A stretch of DNA of 64,000 nucleotides from Chrysomallon squamiferum (taxonomy: Eukaryota > Mollusca > Gastropoda > Neomphalida > Peltospiridae): positions 19,015,676-19,079,675 of the forward strand of contig CM022678.1 of NCBI GenBank assembly GCA_012295275.1. The letters run 5' to 3'. The notes beneath the pieces were generated by a model. It did not search any database. It was not told the origin of the DNA and worked only from the letters and a program-made list of their open reading frames with translations. Each line of letters starts with the position of its first letter. The stretch's first letter is position 1. Shown here in pieces: positions 12,851-27,539 of the stretch. A program made the position numbers and the translations under genes.

Positions 12851-13860
12851 TTTAACTGAGCGATAGTGACTGGCAGAAATTGCAGCACTAACATTTAGTA
12901 AAAAGAATAAATAAATAAATAATAATAATAATATAATAAAATAAAATAAATAAACAAGCAAACAAAAAAAAATAATAAAAAAAAAATCAAACAAATCCAA
13001 AAAAATCAGTTAGGTGATCGTAGATTCTAAATAGACTGCCTAACCAATCAGACACGACTATTTTCCATGGTGATCACGTGACAACGATAATGCAGCAGCC
13101 TGGTCACTCGACACTCAGGTCAACTCGACATGTCGATAATAAAATGACTCCATAAAGACAAGACTGGTCCGCCTCAGTGAAAACAAAGGAAGTAAGACTT
13201 TATCAAGTTAAATAAGTAAACACAGATAAGACAAGAAATAAATTATGAATTTCTTTACTAGCGTGTTTGAGTTCATTTGACAATAAAACATATTTAGAAT
13301 TTTAATACCGTGCGACATATACTGGCAAATAAACAAAGGTGTACAATGTACGTGCATCGTTCATTGTGGATTCGTCTGGAATTTAACTTTTGGGAGAATC
13401 ATTGCTGCGTTTAGACGTATCTGGACCTAAGCAGTTAAGGTCTTGAAAGTCATCGTTGATGTGAAATGAAATACATCTTGATAACGATAACACTTGTTAC
13501 GGAGAGATGGGTGGACCTTTAGTTTGGATTCAATAAAAAAACACACACAAAAAAACTTTCAGTTTATACAAGTACAGAGAAACATCCAGTGTTTATCTTA
13601 TTCTTTTCCTAACTGCACGAAAATTAGTCATATGTACTTTCAGTTTGTTTTATCACGTTCGCGAAACAGCTAAATCTAATAAGCATATAAAGTTACCATT
13701 AAACTATAAATGTACATGGTCAGTGCATTGATATGCACTATTATAGAAACGTTCAAACGAAAAAACACATTCAAAATTATGCTTGGGATATAAAAAAGAA
13801 ATTTACAAAATTGGATCCTAACGTTTGTTGAAACCAGTACAAATTGGATGGCATTAATAA
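12850..13860. repeat. Duplicated non-coding segment with R4 and R1 copies
   Basis: A/T-rich sequence collinear with 42.36-43.37 kb. It includes ccaatcagacacgactattt near 13046, an R4 copy near 13.28-13.46 kb and an R1 copy near 13.56-13.86 kb. No coding capacity found. It ends in a (TAA)n tract at 13856-13910. Confidence 0.65.
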
Positions 13861-13863
13861 TAA

Positions 13864-13913
<50 letters not shown>

Positions 13914-13919
13914 TGAAGA

Positions 13920-14194
13920 TAAAGTATAAAGCACATAGATATAACAAGGAGGTGTGGCCATGAATGTGTTTAGATTGTTGTCATGCCGCAACTTCGTAAT
14001 ATTACCTTATTAGGTGACATCCCTTATGTAGCTTTCACATCGACTATCTTGTTTTATTGTACCGATTCTTGGAATTTCAAGAAGGAAAGTAGACACCTGA
14101 TTACATATATATATATATGTATGAAAAGGTGAAGCTATCATAGTTTTTGACTGTTCGTTTGAGAGTAAGGAACATCCAGCGATAACGTGTAAGT
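13920..14194 (+). promoter_or_regulatory. Promoter/first-exon cassette P6 for copy 3
   Basis: One of the best cassettes. Conserved block aaggaggtgtggccatgaat near 13945, exact STAT-type site TTCTTGGAA at 14066-14074 overlapping GGAATTTC, then aaggaaagtagacacctgat, a TATATATATATAT stretch at about 14105-14119, the first exon (ctgttcgtttgagagtaagg) and donor GTAAGT at 14189-14194. It splices naturally to the start-exon acceptor at 15307-15308. The cassette is almost the same as the one for intact copy 6, but with a much shorter TA tract. Confidence 0.65.
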
Positions 14195-14856
14195 TTGATT
14201 TAGCATTTGTTATTACTGTATATTTAAGTAATATTTAAATCATTACTTGTACATTAAAATATAAAATTCATTCATGAATTATCTAGTGATATATGTAAAT
14301 TATAACTACCACGAAATGGAATAACCAAATACACAAGAACCCGATGACACAACACATTGTAAAATTTCAGCTTAGTTCAGAAATAATAGGAGCACGTAAA
14401 TCGATGCGAATGTTTACTGAAACCAGTAGGATTTTGATATCGTAATTAAAATTAAGATTTACAGAAGCCTGGGAGAAAAAATATTTTTATTATTAGTATT
14501 ATTATATTATTATTTTATTTTTATACATTTAAAATGTAGACGCAGGTGATTTCGTTGATTATTCTCTGAAGCAAACAAGAAACAGGAGTGTTCCTGTAAA
14601 AAGAAGAAGAAAAAATCCCACTAACAACTGTTTAATAAATATTTCTCATACCTTACGGGTCTGTTTACTCGCTATGTTTATTGCATATCTCATTCACCTA
14701 ATTTCATACACCCGTTTGTCTCTCTATGCTCTTATACATAGGCTGATAAAGAAGAGCATATGGAACTGTTAGAAATTAGAAAGTCCCGATTTATTATTTA
14801 TCTATGTATTTATTTATGTTAAATTAAAATAAAAATATTTCTCTTTTGGAGTTTTT

Positions 14857-14891
14857 TTCTTCTTCTTCTTCTTCTTCTTCTTCTTCTTCTT

Positions 14892-14984
<93 letters not shown>

Positions 14985-15073
14985 TTAACAGAATTAAAAG
15001 AAAAATAAATTATTATTAAGAACAATATAATTATTTCTTTCTTATTCTTTAATTTTCCAAGTATATGATTTAA

Positions 15074-15160
<87 letters not shown>

Positions 15161-15203
15161 AAGAAGAAGAAGAAGAAGAAGAAGAAGAAGAAGAAGAAGA
15201 AGA
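14857..15203. repeat. Composite triplet microsatellite with inverted halves
   Basis: (TTC)n then (TTA)n and (TTTA)n fill about 14857-14985. A mirror-complement set, (TAA)n then (GAA)n, fills about 15076-15203. The two halves are complementary, so the region can form a long hairpin. It lies in the first intron of copy 3, just before the start exon. Confidence 0.8.
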
Positions 15204-15309
15204 TGAAGCACAAGAACAAGAAGTGACTGACTTTGGTTAGTCCTAGAGATAAGTACAATGGAGAAGCAAAAAGGAATATTAATCAAATATTTTGTAACTT
15301 TATTTTAGG

Positions 15310-17809
15310 ATGATGGCTGGGAAAGCAGAACAAAGCACAAAATCATTAGGTAAGGATTTTGCAAAGATAAAAATTGGTAAGAAATACTAACTACAATGAT
15401 AATGAAACATTATGTTACATACCATCTTCAGCTGTCACTCTTCTGCTTCTTTTTATAAATACGATATTCAATAAACAAAACATTTTCTGATTTATTAGAT
15501 TTAACCTTAAAAAAAACAAAAAAACAATAAGACTAAAAAAAAAAAAGAAGACAAAAAAAGCAAAATAGACAGACAAACACAAAAAAGAGAAGAAAAATTA
15601 GCAGTTCATATTTGTAAGATCACACTTTTTTCCATTGGCATTGCTTCGACAACTACTAATTACTTATATTTTACTCTTTAGATGCAGATGATGTCATTCT
15701 CTTCGAAAAGAGATTGGAATCGTTTCCTCACTCCTTTCATCTCACAGATCTCATGTTCTGCTCAAAACAGCGAAGACAAAAAATACTTGAACTATTACAA
15801 CGAGAACATGAACAAATGAAACGAAGTTTGATTAACACAAATCCAGACGACAATTTTATTTCTTTCTTTCACTTTTTACTAGGAGATCGAGAAAAGGCAA
15901 CCAAGATAAATTTAAAAGTCCGTCATCGAGACCCTGATAACATTTTAGCTCGTGCAAACCGTGTGCGTTTTCTGTTAAAACAGGATAAGCGTTCTGCTGA
16001 ATCAGAATTAATCGAACTGGAAAACCTGGAAGGAGACCTTGACAGAATGCGTGCTGTAGCTGAAGCTGAACTTGCTTATTGCCACCCTAAAATATCGACA
16101 GCTTCTAATACAAAGGCTCTGAAGTTGTACAGAAAAGTAAATCAGAACTATCCGGAAGAATACGAATGGAAATTTGACGAAGCTCTAACACTTAGACGAT
16201 CTCTATCTATTCATAGCTATTCAATTCAGTCAGGCATCAATATTGTTGAATACGCCGTTAGATGCTGTAAACTGCTACAAGAAGTCGGCAGTAAGGGACC
16301 AGAACCACTGAATGCCATGGCGTATGCCGAGCTTGGGGATTTAGCAAAACTGTTTGAATTTCGATGGACGCCATTTGAAGATAAAAAGCTGGTAGAAGAG
16401 GTGCAACAACAAACTGGACTGCTTTCGCGTGAGGAATATTTCCAGAAAGCTCTTGATTTAGGCAAAGGACGACGCTTTTATACTTGTAAGGTGCGCTAAC
16501 CATTTTGTAAACACACAGCAACTGGATGAGGCTGAGAAAATGTTAGAAAAGTCAGTTAGTCGTAGGCGAACAACGAAAGCTCTTCATCAGCTGGGAAAGG
16601 TTCTGCGGAAAAAAGCAAAACAACGAAGACAGCACGAGAACATTAGATCGTGCCATTGACTGTCTAAAGGAGGCGGTTCGAATAACGCAAAGCGAAAATT
16701 ATGCTGCAGTATTAGACTTGGCTTTAGCTTACATGAGTAAAAAATGCTACGAAGATGCTGAACTTCACTTCAAAATTGTAACAGATACAGCCCGTATTAA
16801 TACCGAACCATTCACAGAAATTATCGCATTGAAAAATATGAGTTTTATCTATTTTGATAAAGGTAAAAATTGGAGACTTTCTCCGGAGGAAAAGACTCGG
16901 CTGAAGAAACAAGAAATGAATTATAAAAGTCTTGCTGTAGAAGCTTCTGCGACAGAAGTGCTGTATAAATATCGCACTCATTTCAAAACGGTGACAGATT
17001 TGCTGAAGCAAACGAAAGATCTACGTGGAGTAGATATACCGCGGCAAGTTAAAGATGTTTACTGTATGATCAGTGAATTCGCCCCTTCTCTTCCAATTTA
17101 TGAGAAGATTCAAAACGGAAATCTGGGATCACAAGACTGGATTGCAATTACAGAGCAATATCTCAACCAACAAAAATACGAAAATGCCAGACTGTGTGTA
17201 AGTCTGCTGATGGGTACGCAACAAGCTGATCACGTTCCTTCTTCTCTCGTCAATCGAGTTTACTTGAAAACAGCACAGCAGATCTTATCAAGAGGCGAGT
17301 CACCGGGTAAAGCTTGGTCTTGTTTCAGAAGGATGTTTACATTCTATTACAAAACGAAGAAAGAAGATGAAATAAATGGTGCTGACGTCATGATTCTCCA
17401 TGACAAAGACGACTGGAAAATATCTCAGATTTCCATAAAAATTCAGGAAATTCTGCAAAATTATACCGGTCTGAAAGTCACAAGAAATTATGAACTTGCC
17501 TTTGAAGGAATGAATGAAATCTCTTTCTATGAACAACTGATGCCTCTTATTCGATGCATTGTCGTAGTTGTTAATTCGGATACGCCAAACACACACTGGA
17601 AACAGGTCATTGATTTGGCAATAGCAGCTCCTACCAAAAATGAGAAGATGATGATTGTATGCTTGAAATCAGGAGAGACTCACCAAGTCACTGAAGTGAA
17701 TGATTTCAAAACAGGAAAAACTCCACCAGACGATGCAGACGACAAAGCTGCAGTGGACTGGCTGCTGGAAACTTTTCCACTTCTTATTAATGCTGACGTC
17801 AATTTGTAA
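15310..17809 (+). pseudogene. IFIT-like TPR-TIR gene, copy 3 (two +1 frameshifts)
   Basis: Start exon 15309-15376 begins with ATGATG (15310) and ends at donor GTAAGA; the giant exon is 15682-17809 after acceptor TTTAG. The joined length is two bases above a multiple of three, matching two single-base insertions. The first is near 16477, where ttttatacttg replaces tttgtgcttg, causing a stop at 16497. The second is near 16622 in an A/C-rich run (aaaacaacgaag). Between and after them the family protein is readable in successive frames. From 16718 the frame is open to the TAA at 17809, covering the last TPRs, linker and TIR-like domain (DVMILHDKDD, TRNYELAFEG, NTHW). Promoter, splice sites, start codon and poly(A) signal are all good, so apart from the two indels this would be a working gene. 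Confidence 0.75.
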
Positions 17810-17907
17810 ATTTGATTATTTACAAATACTAAGTAGAAATTAAAATGAACTGCATGAATTGTAAGCCAGAATAATAACAATCATGTTAATGATGATGATG
17901 ATAATGA

Positions 17908-17956
<49 letters not shown>

Positions 17957-18336
17957 GCTAATAATAATAATAGTAATAACCACTTGAAGGTAAACAACAA
18001 CACGAACCAAAAAATTATACAACTAATTACAGTTATATTAGGATCCCTTCTTAAAAAGTTCTAGGACTGGAAATGATTTCCGTTACTGAAGAACAAGATA
18101 GTAAATGGATGTTACATGTATATATATGTATAGCGTAGAAAAGAAAAATATAGAGGATGTACAGACGGTGTGCAGTTATTTTAATGATTTCTAATAACTT
18201 TGTGCTTGAAATGAAATTTTTGTAATCTAGACTCAAAAGGATCATAATAATAACACAGCTTTCCTAAAATTTAACATAATATAAAATATATATTACGTGT
18301 CTCTCTCTCTATATAAAGTAATTATACTTGAATAAA
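17810..18336 (+). other. 3' UTR of copy 3 with AATAAA signal
   Basis: 3' flank with (TAC)n/(TAA)n tracts near 17906-17975 and AATAAA at 18331-18336 in the shared cttgaataaaatgctg context. It is collinear with 48506-49096 after copy 6. Confidence 0.6.
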
Positions 18337-18499
18337 ATGCTGATTTAGAGAATCGTTTTCTGTTGTTATTGCTTTGTGTGTAATTGTGCCTCCAGGTCAG
18401 CGAATTGTGTTAATGATAAAATCTTTGTATGCGAATAGTTTTTGGTAATTTTGTAATTTAGATTTGGCAGTGTAAGCTGTTTTAATTCATTCTATTTTT

Positions 18500-20600
<2,101 letters not shown>

Positions 20601-21714
20601 TGTACAATATCAAAACTGTGCGTAATGTTTCTAAAAGAACAGCGAAAACTTACCAATTCGATTCTGTCTAACAAAAAGTATCCTGGAAAAAGAAATGAAT
20701 TAATACACCACCTTGAAAAATAAATAAATGAATAAATAAATAAAATAAATAAATAAATAAATAAAAAGCACACAAAAGGAACAGATAAATATGTGAATGT
20801 AGGCATGTACATAGACAGGTATGCAAATATTTACGTAAACACAGTAATATTTATTTATTTATTTGAATATAATTACGTCTTTTTGTGTTTATAAATGTAA
20901 ACTAAACGCTTTTGTTTTCTGATTTTTGTTTGTTTTGGTCGGTATAATTACTTACACAGAAGTAACCTACTTATTAATTTCAGCTTTTCTTTGAAATATA
21001 TCAAACAAACCCATTTGTTTACTAAATACCACTTTTGTTTGTTCACGTCATCGAAAGTGGTGTCTAGGATACGCGGTGACGTCATAATGTTTTGAACATA
21101 CGTTGAAAGCTAATTAACCTTGCTTAGTTGAAGCTCTATTTAGTGTTCCTAATAACTTTTCTTAAATATAACTGATAGATGAGTGATAAATAAATAGAAA
21201 CAATTTGTTTGATCTAAATAACTGCTACTGATATTTATATTTTTAGTAGAAACTTGAATTCAGGTTCGAACGAAACAGCGAGTTGTAACAAGAGTTATTG
21301 CCCTTCTCCATTCCGAATATTTCTTACTATAAACACACTGAAATATAAATATAAATATAAATTGAACTAATATTTAAAAAGTAATAATAATACAAATACA
21401 TTACTCTATCTAACATTACACTGAGGGAGATGTTTACTTTTGTTCAACCTTTAAGCTCGATAATCTGTGTGAGATTTGTGAAAAATAATCAAATTAGTAA
21501 AGATATAAACAAACAAACAAACAAACAAATAAATAAATAAATAAATAAATAATTAATTAATTAATTAATTAACGACAGATTGTCTAGGCCGCTCGTTAAG
21601 CACATTTGTTGTTTCTAACTTGATTGCATAAGTATTTTTTAATACAATTTTAAATATATTCTTATTATTATTCTTTACACGTACACACATCAAGGACTCA
21701 GAAGCAAAAATATA

Positions 21715-21848
<134 letters not shown>

Positions 21849-22165
21849 TTTTCATGAGGAAAATGGGAAAAAAGATGGGAAAAGTATAAAACTGAAGGAA
21901 ATATATAAATTTAAGAAGAATAATTACGATCTCTAAACACTTAGTGATAATTTACATTTAATTATAATGGAATAATGATTTTAATGTATAATATTAAAAA
22001 TATTGTGTTCATAATCTCACATACTAATATTAAAATTATTAGAATAATAAGATATAATAATATAAAAATGATATCATTCACAAACATTTATATTTTACCG
22101 GACTTTGGCGACAACAGAAATACATACTCACCTATATCAGTCTGTAAAATCGAGGGTTTTCTTTA

Positions 22166-22197
<32 letters not shown>

Positions 22198-22573
22198 AAT
22201 AATAAATGCATACATACATACATACATACATACATAAAGTGAACAATTTTAATTTAGTGGAAAAGTTTATGCATGTGGCTATTCAGTACGGCTGGACCTT
22301 TAATAAATATAATGGTAATCTTGATGTTTATGTCGACCTTACCTGTAAATTAATTTTCTGTTATTCTGTAAAGGAAACATTTATTTATCGATTTATTTTT
22401 ATTTTTAATTGAGATCGTCTTCGAGTGGGTACGCATGCGCATTCAGTTCACTGGTACCCATTTATCACTGCTTGAAAGAAAAGTAAGACACATGTGGAAA
22501 AGGAACAAAATCAGACGACACCGGTTTTGAAACATTATGTTGAAATTTTACATTAGATTATGCTGGAATCACA

Positions 22574-23339
22574 CTGGCAGACAACGAACAAGAAAATTTG
22601 AAGACCTATAAAATCCAGTTACAACAGGTAATCAAAAATACACGAACCTCCAGTACGTTCGAAATAATTTTGGTGAAAGAGACTTTGTTATAGCGGTTGT
22701 CTCTGTTTCCGATATGGCTATAATATCGTATCATCAAAAGTAAATTGTATGAGACTCACAATATTCTCTATTTTGTGTTAATTTGTCATATACATCAATG
22801 GACAAGATATAATGACATTTTTAATGATTATGAATAATTTAGTCTAGTTAAATTAAAAAAGAATATTTTAAACTGAATATATCCACATGCATTATTCAAA
22901 ATTGCCTCCCCCCTCCTTTTTTTTCTCTTTTATATCTGTAGAGTTTGACAATGGAAAAATATTAGTGTATTAGTTACTTGAAAATATAAATTAATTTGAA
23001 ATTAGATTTGCTAAAACCCATAAGGGTAACATTTTATTCCTTAACAGAACTGATGAAATGTAACACTTCTTGATGAAAGAACCAGAATTAAAAGGAATGT
23101 TTTCATTTTTAAATATATATATATATATATATGAGATATATGAATAATGAGATATACACACATTATGCTATTTTTGTTAATTCTAATATACTGCTGTACA
23201 TCTCATAAATGTTTTGTGTTAAATATAATTTTTTTCCCTTTTCTTAAACACTATTTACATGTTGTGATTTCAGGTTGAGGCCACACTTACCACTGATCCA
23301 GAAAATGAAGACCTTCTCAAACTGAAGCGAGACCTTCAG
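22574..23339 (+). pseudogene. SMNDC1: SMNDC1/SPF30-like first two exons, copy A
   Basis: Exon 1 coding part 22574-22627 reads LADNEQENLKTYKIQLQQ and ends at a GTAATC donor. It is 18 codons long, as in the N-terminus of SMNDC1 (splicing factor SPF30), but the first codon is CTG rather than ATG. Exon 2 at 23274-23339, with a TTTCAG acceptor and GTGGGT donor, reads VEATLTTDPENEDLLKLKRD followed by LQ, matching the conserved SPF30 segment around ENEDLLKLK. The Tudor domain and the rest of the gene are not found downstream. I infer a DNA-level capture or partial duplication with introns kept, not a retrocopy. It may now be non-functional. Confidence 0.7.
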
Positions 23340-24225
23340 GTGGGTTCTCTGCCCTTACCTGACACAGGTTAAGAAAATATCTTGATACCGAGGTTTTGTA
23401 AACTAATATTATCAAAAAATTGGTTCTGGAAAACCGAGTTTAATGTTCACATTTTTACTGCTTAAATATATCATATATTTAAACCGAAATATTAAAATAC
23501 AACATTTTGTTGTCCTTAACTTGCAATATCAGCATTATTTTGAAGCAGAAATTTAATTTTTTAATATTTATTTCTGTAGCAATAGACTTCACTTTCACTA
23601 AAGAAATAGAGTGAAAAAAATAAAAGCAATATCAAGAAAACTGAAAAAGAAATAACAAATACTTAAAATATTTGATCGGTATAATTTTTATAAATAGAGG
23701 ATTGAAAATTATTTATATTATTTTAACCCTTGGTTTGACTGAAATTTTACTGAGCCTGTCCTGGGTAAATTTCTTTTCTGTTTTAAATATTATTACAATT
23801 GATTTTTTTAATTGTGATTTTTACCTCACCGGTTCTTAATGATGTTTATAAAACACCATGTTTATTTATTTGTTTATGGTTTTGTTTTCATTTTCATTTT
23901 ATTTTGATTTCATTCTTTATTTAATTTAAAGCACTGTCAGTGTAGAAGATGGGAAGTTTTAGCAAATTAAGGTTGCTTTTTTATTTTTTATTATTTTTTT
24001 TTAACTTTCATACACTTTAGTATTTTGTGATTTATTATTTGCTCCCATTAAGTTATTTTTTTCTTTAATTTCAACCAATTGTAAAATAATTCAGTGAGAT
24101 TTTATAATAAACCACAATGAAAAAATAATCAATATAGAACAAGAATTAACTGCCAAGTAGCAGTTTTGTCTTTTAAAACTTATCATCACAATGAAATACT
24201 TTATCATTTCTCTTGCTTTTATTAG

Positions 24226-24312
24226 CTGGTTAACAGAATCACTGAAAGGAAGAAATCCCTATTGGAAATGAATCTGAAGATAATGACACATTATATAGAA
24301 AAAACAAAATAG
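24226..24312 (+). other. Possible terminal exon, copy A
   Basis: A good pyrimidine tract and TTAG acceptor precede an open stretch of 28 codons ending in TAG. It is rich in K/E/L (begins LVNRITERKKSLLEMNLK) and looks like a helical segment. It is in phase with the preceding SMNDC1-like exon 2 (phase 0), so a short hybrid transcript is possible. I do not recognise the segment. It is kept nearly unchanged in the second copy (54893-54979). Confidence 0.3.
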
Positions 24313-24439
24313 TACGTATACAGAAAGCAGGAAAGAATTGAATATATTTGTCTGTTTAACATTTTGTTGAGTTTTCTGCCTCAGTGAGAATGAATAGTGA
24401 ATTATTTATATTGTGTTATTATTTTTGATATGTTTCCAG

Positions 24440-24521
24440 GAGCTCAGGTTGCTACAAGTTTGTTGCAGGAATGGACAAATGATGTCCAAGCCAAGACAGT
24501 CAACTGGCAGTCACCTCTGCA
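24440..24521 (+). pseudogene. ATP6V1H: V-ATPase subunit H-like exon fragment, copy A
   Basis: After acceptor TTTCCAG, the phase-1 frame reads AQVATSLLQEWTNDVQAKTV then NWQSPL, with a GTATGT donor at 24522. The pattern ATS-LLQ, DV-AK-VNWQS-LQ matches the N-terminal region of V-ATPase subunit H (human ...EVRANKVNWQSYLQ...). No other subunit H exon is seen, so this is an isolated captured or duplicated exon. Assignment rests on a short segment. Confidence 0.5.
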
Positions 24522-25439
24522 GTATGTTACACATGTTTTATAATGGTGGACAGAAATAGTTCCTTACATTTAAGATCTGATCTTGTTCTTATACTGTCAG
24601 CCCCTGTTTTATGATGACTGAGACATACAGCAGTTTTGAATTTAGACAAAAAAGAAGAAAAAGTATATTTAAAAATTAATAATAATAATAATTAAAAAAA
24701 CCAAAAAAGAAAATGAAAAAGAAAAAAAAAAACATTTTTCAAATATTAATTTTAGTTGTGAAAACAAATTATATTAATATTGTTTAATTAAATAATAGCT
24801 GTATGTATCATACACACTCCATTTACATTATATAACTGTTCAGTTTTGCACCAATTCAGTTTACAAAACTGCTATGTGAAGACAATAACAGCATTAAACA
24901 AGGGTTGCATATACATATGTATAGACTTAAAAACAAAAAAATAATAATAATAAATACCCTCCTGTCAGAGATACATAATTATAATATACAAATATAAATG
25001 CCAGACAGGTAAAAGATCATGCATAAACTAGTTATATATCATAGAATAAGTGAACTTTGATGTGTTAATCAGTATAAAGCATGGTGTATTTATTAGATGT
25101 ATAAAAGTGCTTTCACTTCACTGTACTGTTTAGAAATCTTCTTGATCCAAACATTTTGTCTTTAGAATAGCAGTCTGTTATTATTATCATCATTATTATC
25201 AATTTAATAAACATGATTATATATAATACAAGACGTGTGATAAAGCTATATGAATATGATCCTTGTATATTACTGTTATGAGAGATACAATTCCTTTTCT
25301 TTAATAGATCATCTTTGAAATATTTTAAAATGAAATAAGTATTATTGTCAAAATTGAGCTTTATTTCATTCCTTCACAGTGAATTTTACAAAAATTGGTC
25401 TAAGAAAAATGAAATTTAGTGGTTTTAAATGAACTATCA

Positions 25440-25935
25440 CGTACTTAATCTCCTCCATTCTGTCTTAACATTTCGATATGCGTTCATTTAAGTTAGCATT
25501 AAAATATAAATTGGTTTCATGAATAGCCTGTTGATATGTAAAATAATAATTGCAAGGATTTTTGATAAAGAAATACACAAGCAGCAAACAACATGACAAA
25601 TTATCACATAAAATCAAAATTCAGCTTAGCTCGGTAATGATCAAATCAAGTAAATCAGTCGGAAAGCTTTTTGGAACCAGTAAAATTTAGATAGCCTAAG
25701 TTGAATTTTTCTGAGCATTATAACTCAACAACAACACACAAAAAAAAAAAAAAAAAAAGAATTATAAATAAATAATAATAAAATAAGTATATTAATAGTA
25801 ATAATAATAAGAACTACAAATAAATAAATAATAAAGTCCCATGATATTTTTGATCTTGCTTTACAAACAAGCACATTTTATTTAATATTTAAACCTACAC
25901 ACAATAATAAAATAAGAATAGTATTTCACTTGAAT
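25440..25935. repeat. R1 plus R2-type repeat outside a TPR-TIR unit
   Basis: gcattaaaatataaattggt near 25498, ttcagcttagctcggtaatg near 25620 and aaccagtaaaatttagatag near 25676 match R1. Then catgatatttttgatcttgc and taaacctacacac match the block that starts the promoter cassettes. No TATA or first exon follows here. It is the remnant of a cassette or a dispersed element. It is duplicated at 56100-56600. Confidence 0.5.
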
Positions 25936-26230
25936 AATTATATATATATATAAATAATTTTTCAATGTAACAAAGGTAATTTTAATACATGTAATACTTC
26001 ACTAAGAAAAAAATACAGTTTAGTTAATATTATATTAAATTAATGAATTTAAAAAATAAAATAAAATTGAACTGATATATTTTTATAGAAGAAAAAAAAC
26101 CCAAAACTATGTTGTTGCATTTTAAATTGCTTAATTAAAAATTTCAAATTCTACACCAAAAGTATTCTTTTAATAAAATTATAAATGGTTTATATTTGTC
26201 AGTTTTCCTATTCAGATTTATTTTTTACAG

Positions 26231-26300
26231 ATTAATCACAGTTCATGAAGAAAAGACTTTAAAAAGCCAAAGATGGCAAATGGATGAAATTAATCTGATT
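26231..26300 (+). other. Exon start running into the assembly gap
   Basis: After acceptor TTTTACAG an exon begins with ATTAATCACAGTTCATGAAG. It matches the exon at 56902 in the other duplication copy, but with an indel and extra substitutions. It is cut by the gap. In one frame it is open into the Ns. Confidence 0.4.
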
Positions 26301-26500
26301 NNNNNNNNNNNNNNNNNNNNNNNNNNNNNNNNNNNNNNNNNNNNNNNNNNNNNNNNNNNNNNNNNNNNNNNNNNNNNNNNNNNNNNNNNNNNNNNNNNNN
26401 NNNNNNNNNNNNNNNNNNNNNNNNNNNNNNNNNNNNNNNNNNNNNNNNNNNNNNNNNNNNNNNNNNNNNNNNNNNNNNNNNNNNNNNNNNNNNNNNNNNN
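26301..26500. other. Assembly gap (200 N)
   Basis: Exactly 200 N bases, most likely a scaffold placeholder of unknown true length. It sits at the right edge of segmental duplication copy A. Confidence 0.99.
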
Positions 26501-27393
26501 AACATCTAATGATGACAATTCTGTTTTACACGCAGCATCTGAACATGGAAATATAGAAATTGTGACTGCACTGATTGAAAAAGGTATTGATGTAAATATC
26601 AAAAACAGCCATGGTGCAACTCCTCTTTTTACAGCTGTTCTGTATAAACAGAACAAAATAGTTTTGTATTTACTGGAACATGGAGCTGATCCAATTTTTC
26701 CTGTTCTGTTTTACACCTAGCAGCTGAGTAGACAAATTCGGAAATTGTGACAGCACTGATTGAAAAAGGTGCTGATGTAAATACTAAAAACAGCTTATGT
26801 GAAACTCCTCTTTTTACAGCTTCTCTCTATGGACAGAACAAAGTAGTTTTGTCTTTACTGGAACATGGAGGTGATCCTAATTTAACACGCAATGATGATA
26901 ATTCAGTTTTATGTGTAGCATCTGAACATGGAAACATAGAAATTGTGACAGCACTAACTGGAAGGGGCGTTCATATAAACATTAAAATCCGTGATGTTGA
27001 AACTCCTCTTTTGACAGCTGTTGAACATGTAAATATAGAAATTCTGACTGCACTCACTGAAAAAAGGTCTGGATGTAAAAATTAAAAACAACCAAGGTGA
27101 AACTCCTATTCTGTCTGAACAGAACAAAGTTGTTTTGTATTTACTGTTGAAGAGGAGCTGATCCTAAATTAAAAGCCAATGATAACAGTTTTGTTTTACA
27201 CCTAGCAGCTGGACAGCGTAATACGGAAAGTGTGACAGCATTGATTGAAAAAGGTGTTGATGTAAATGTTATTAATTCCAGTGGTGAAACTCGTCTTGAC
27301 AGAGCTAAGAGTTGCAGATTTCCTCTTATCAAACAGGATACTGTTTTGTATTTACTGGATCATATTGTAACAGATAAATATATTTTGATATAA
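26501..27393 (+). pseudogene. Ankyrin-repeat gene, broken
   Basis: Successive blocks show the ankyrin signature: a helix pair (LHAASEHGNIEIVTALIEKG) and the DVNIKNSHGATPLFTA loop, then a second repeat with VLYLLEHGADP. About six to seven repeats can be read across several frames. TAG at 26718 ends the first block; TAA near 27083 and TGA near 27160 interrupt later ones. The final block (27165-27393) is open to a natural TAA after LYLLDHIVTDKYIL. The repeats are very alike, as expected of tandem unit duplication. Ankyrin repeats mediate protein binding; with several stops this copy cannot make a full protein. Its 5' part is lost in the gap. Confidence 0.8.
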
Positions 27394-27539
27394 AAAAACC
27401 TGAACTTTTCAACCTACACAGACTCACTTTTAAGTGGAAGATTATCTAGTGAGAATATTTTAAAATTAAGCAAAAATAATATTTTAGTATGAAATTGATG
27501 TTCATAATAAACAGAAAAGCTGTTTGGAAGAAATCTAAA

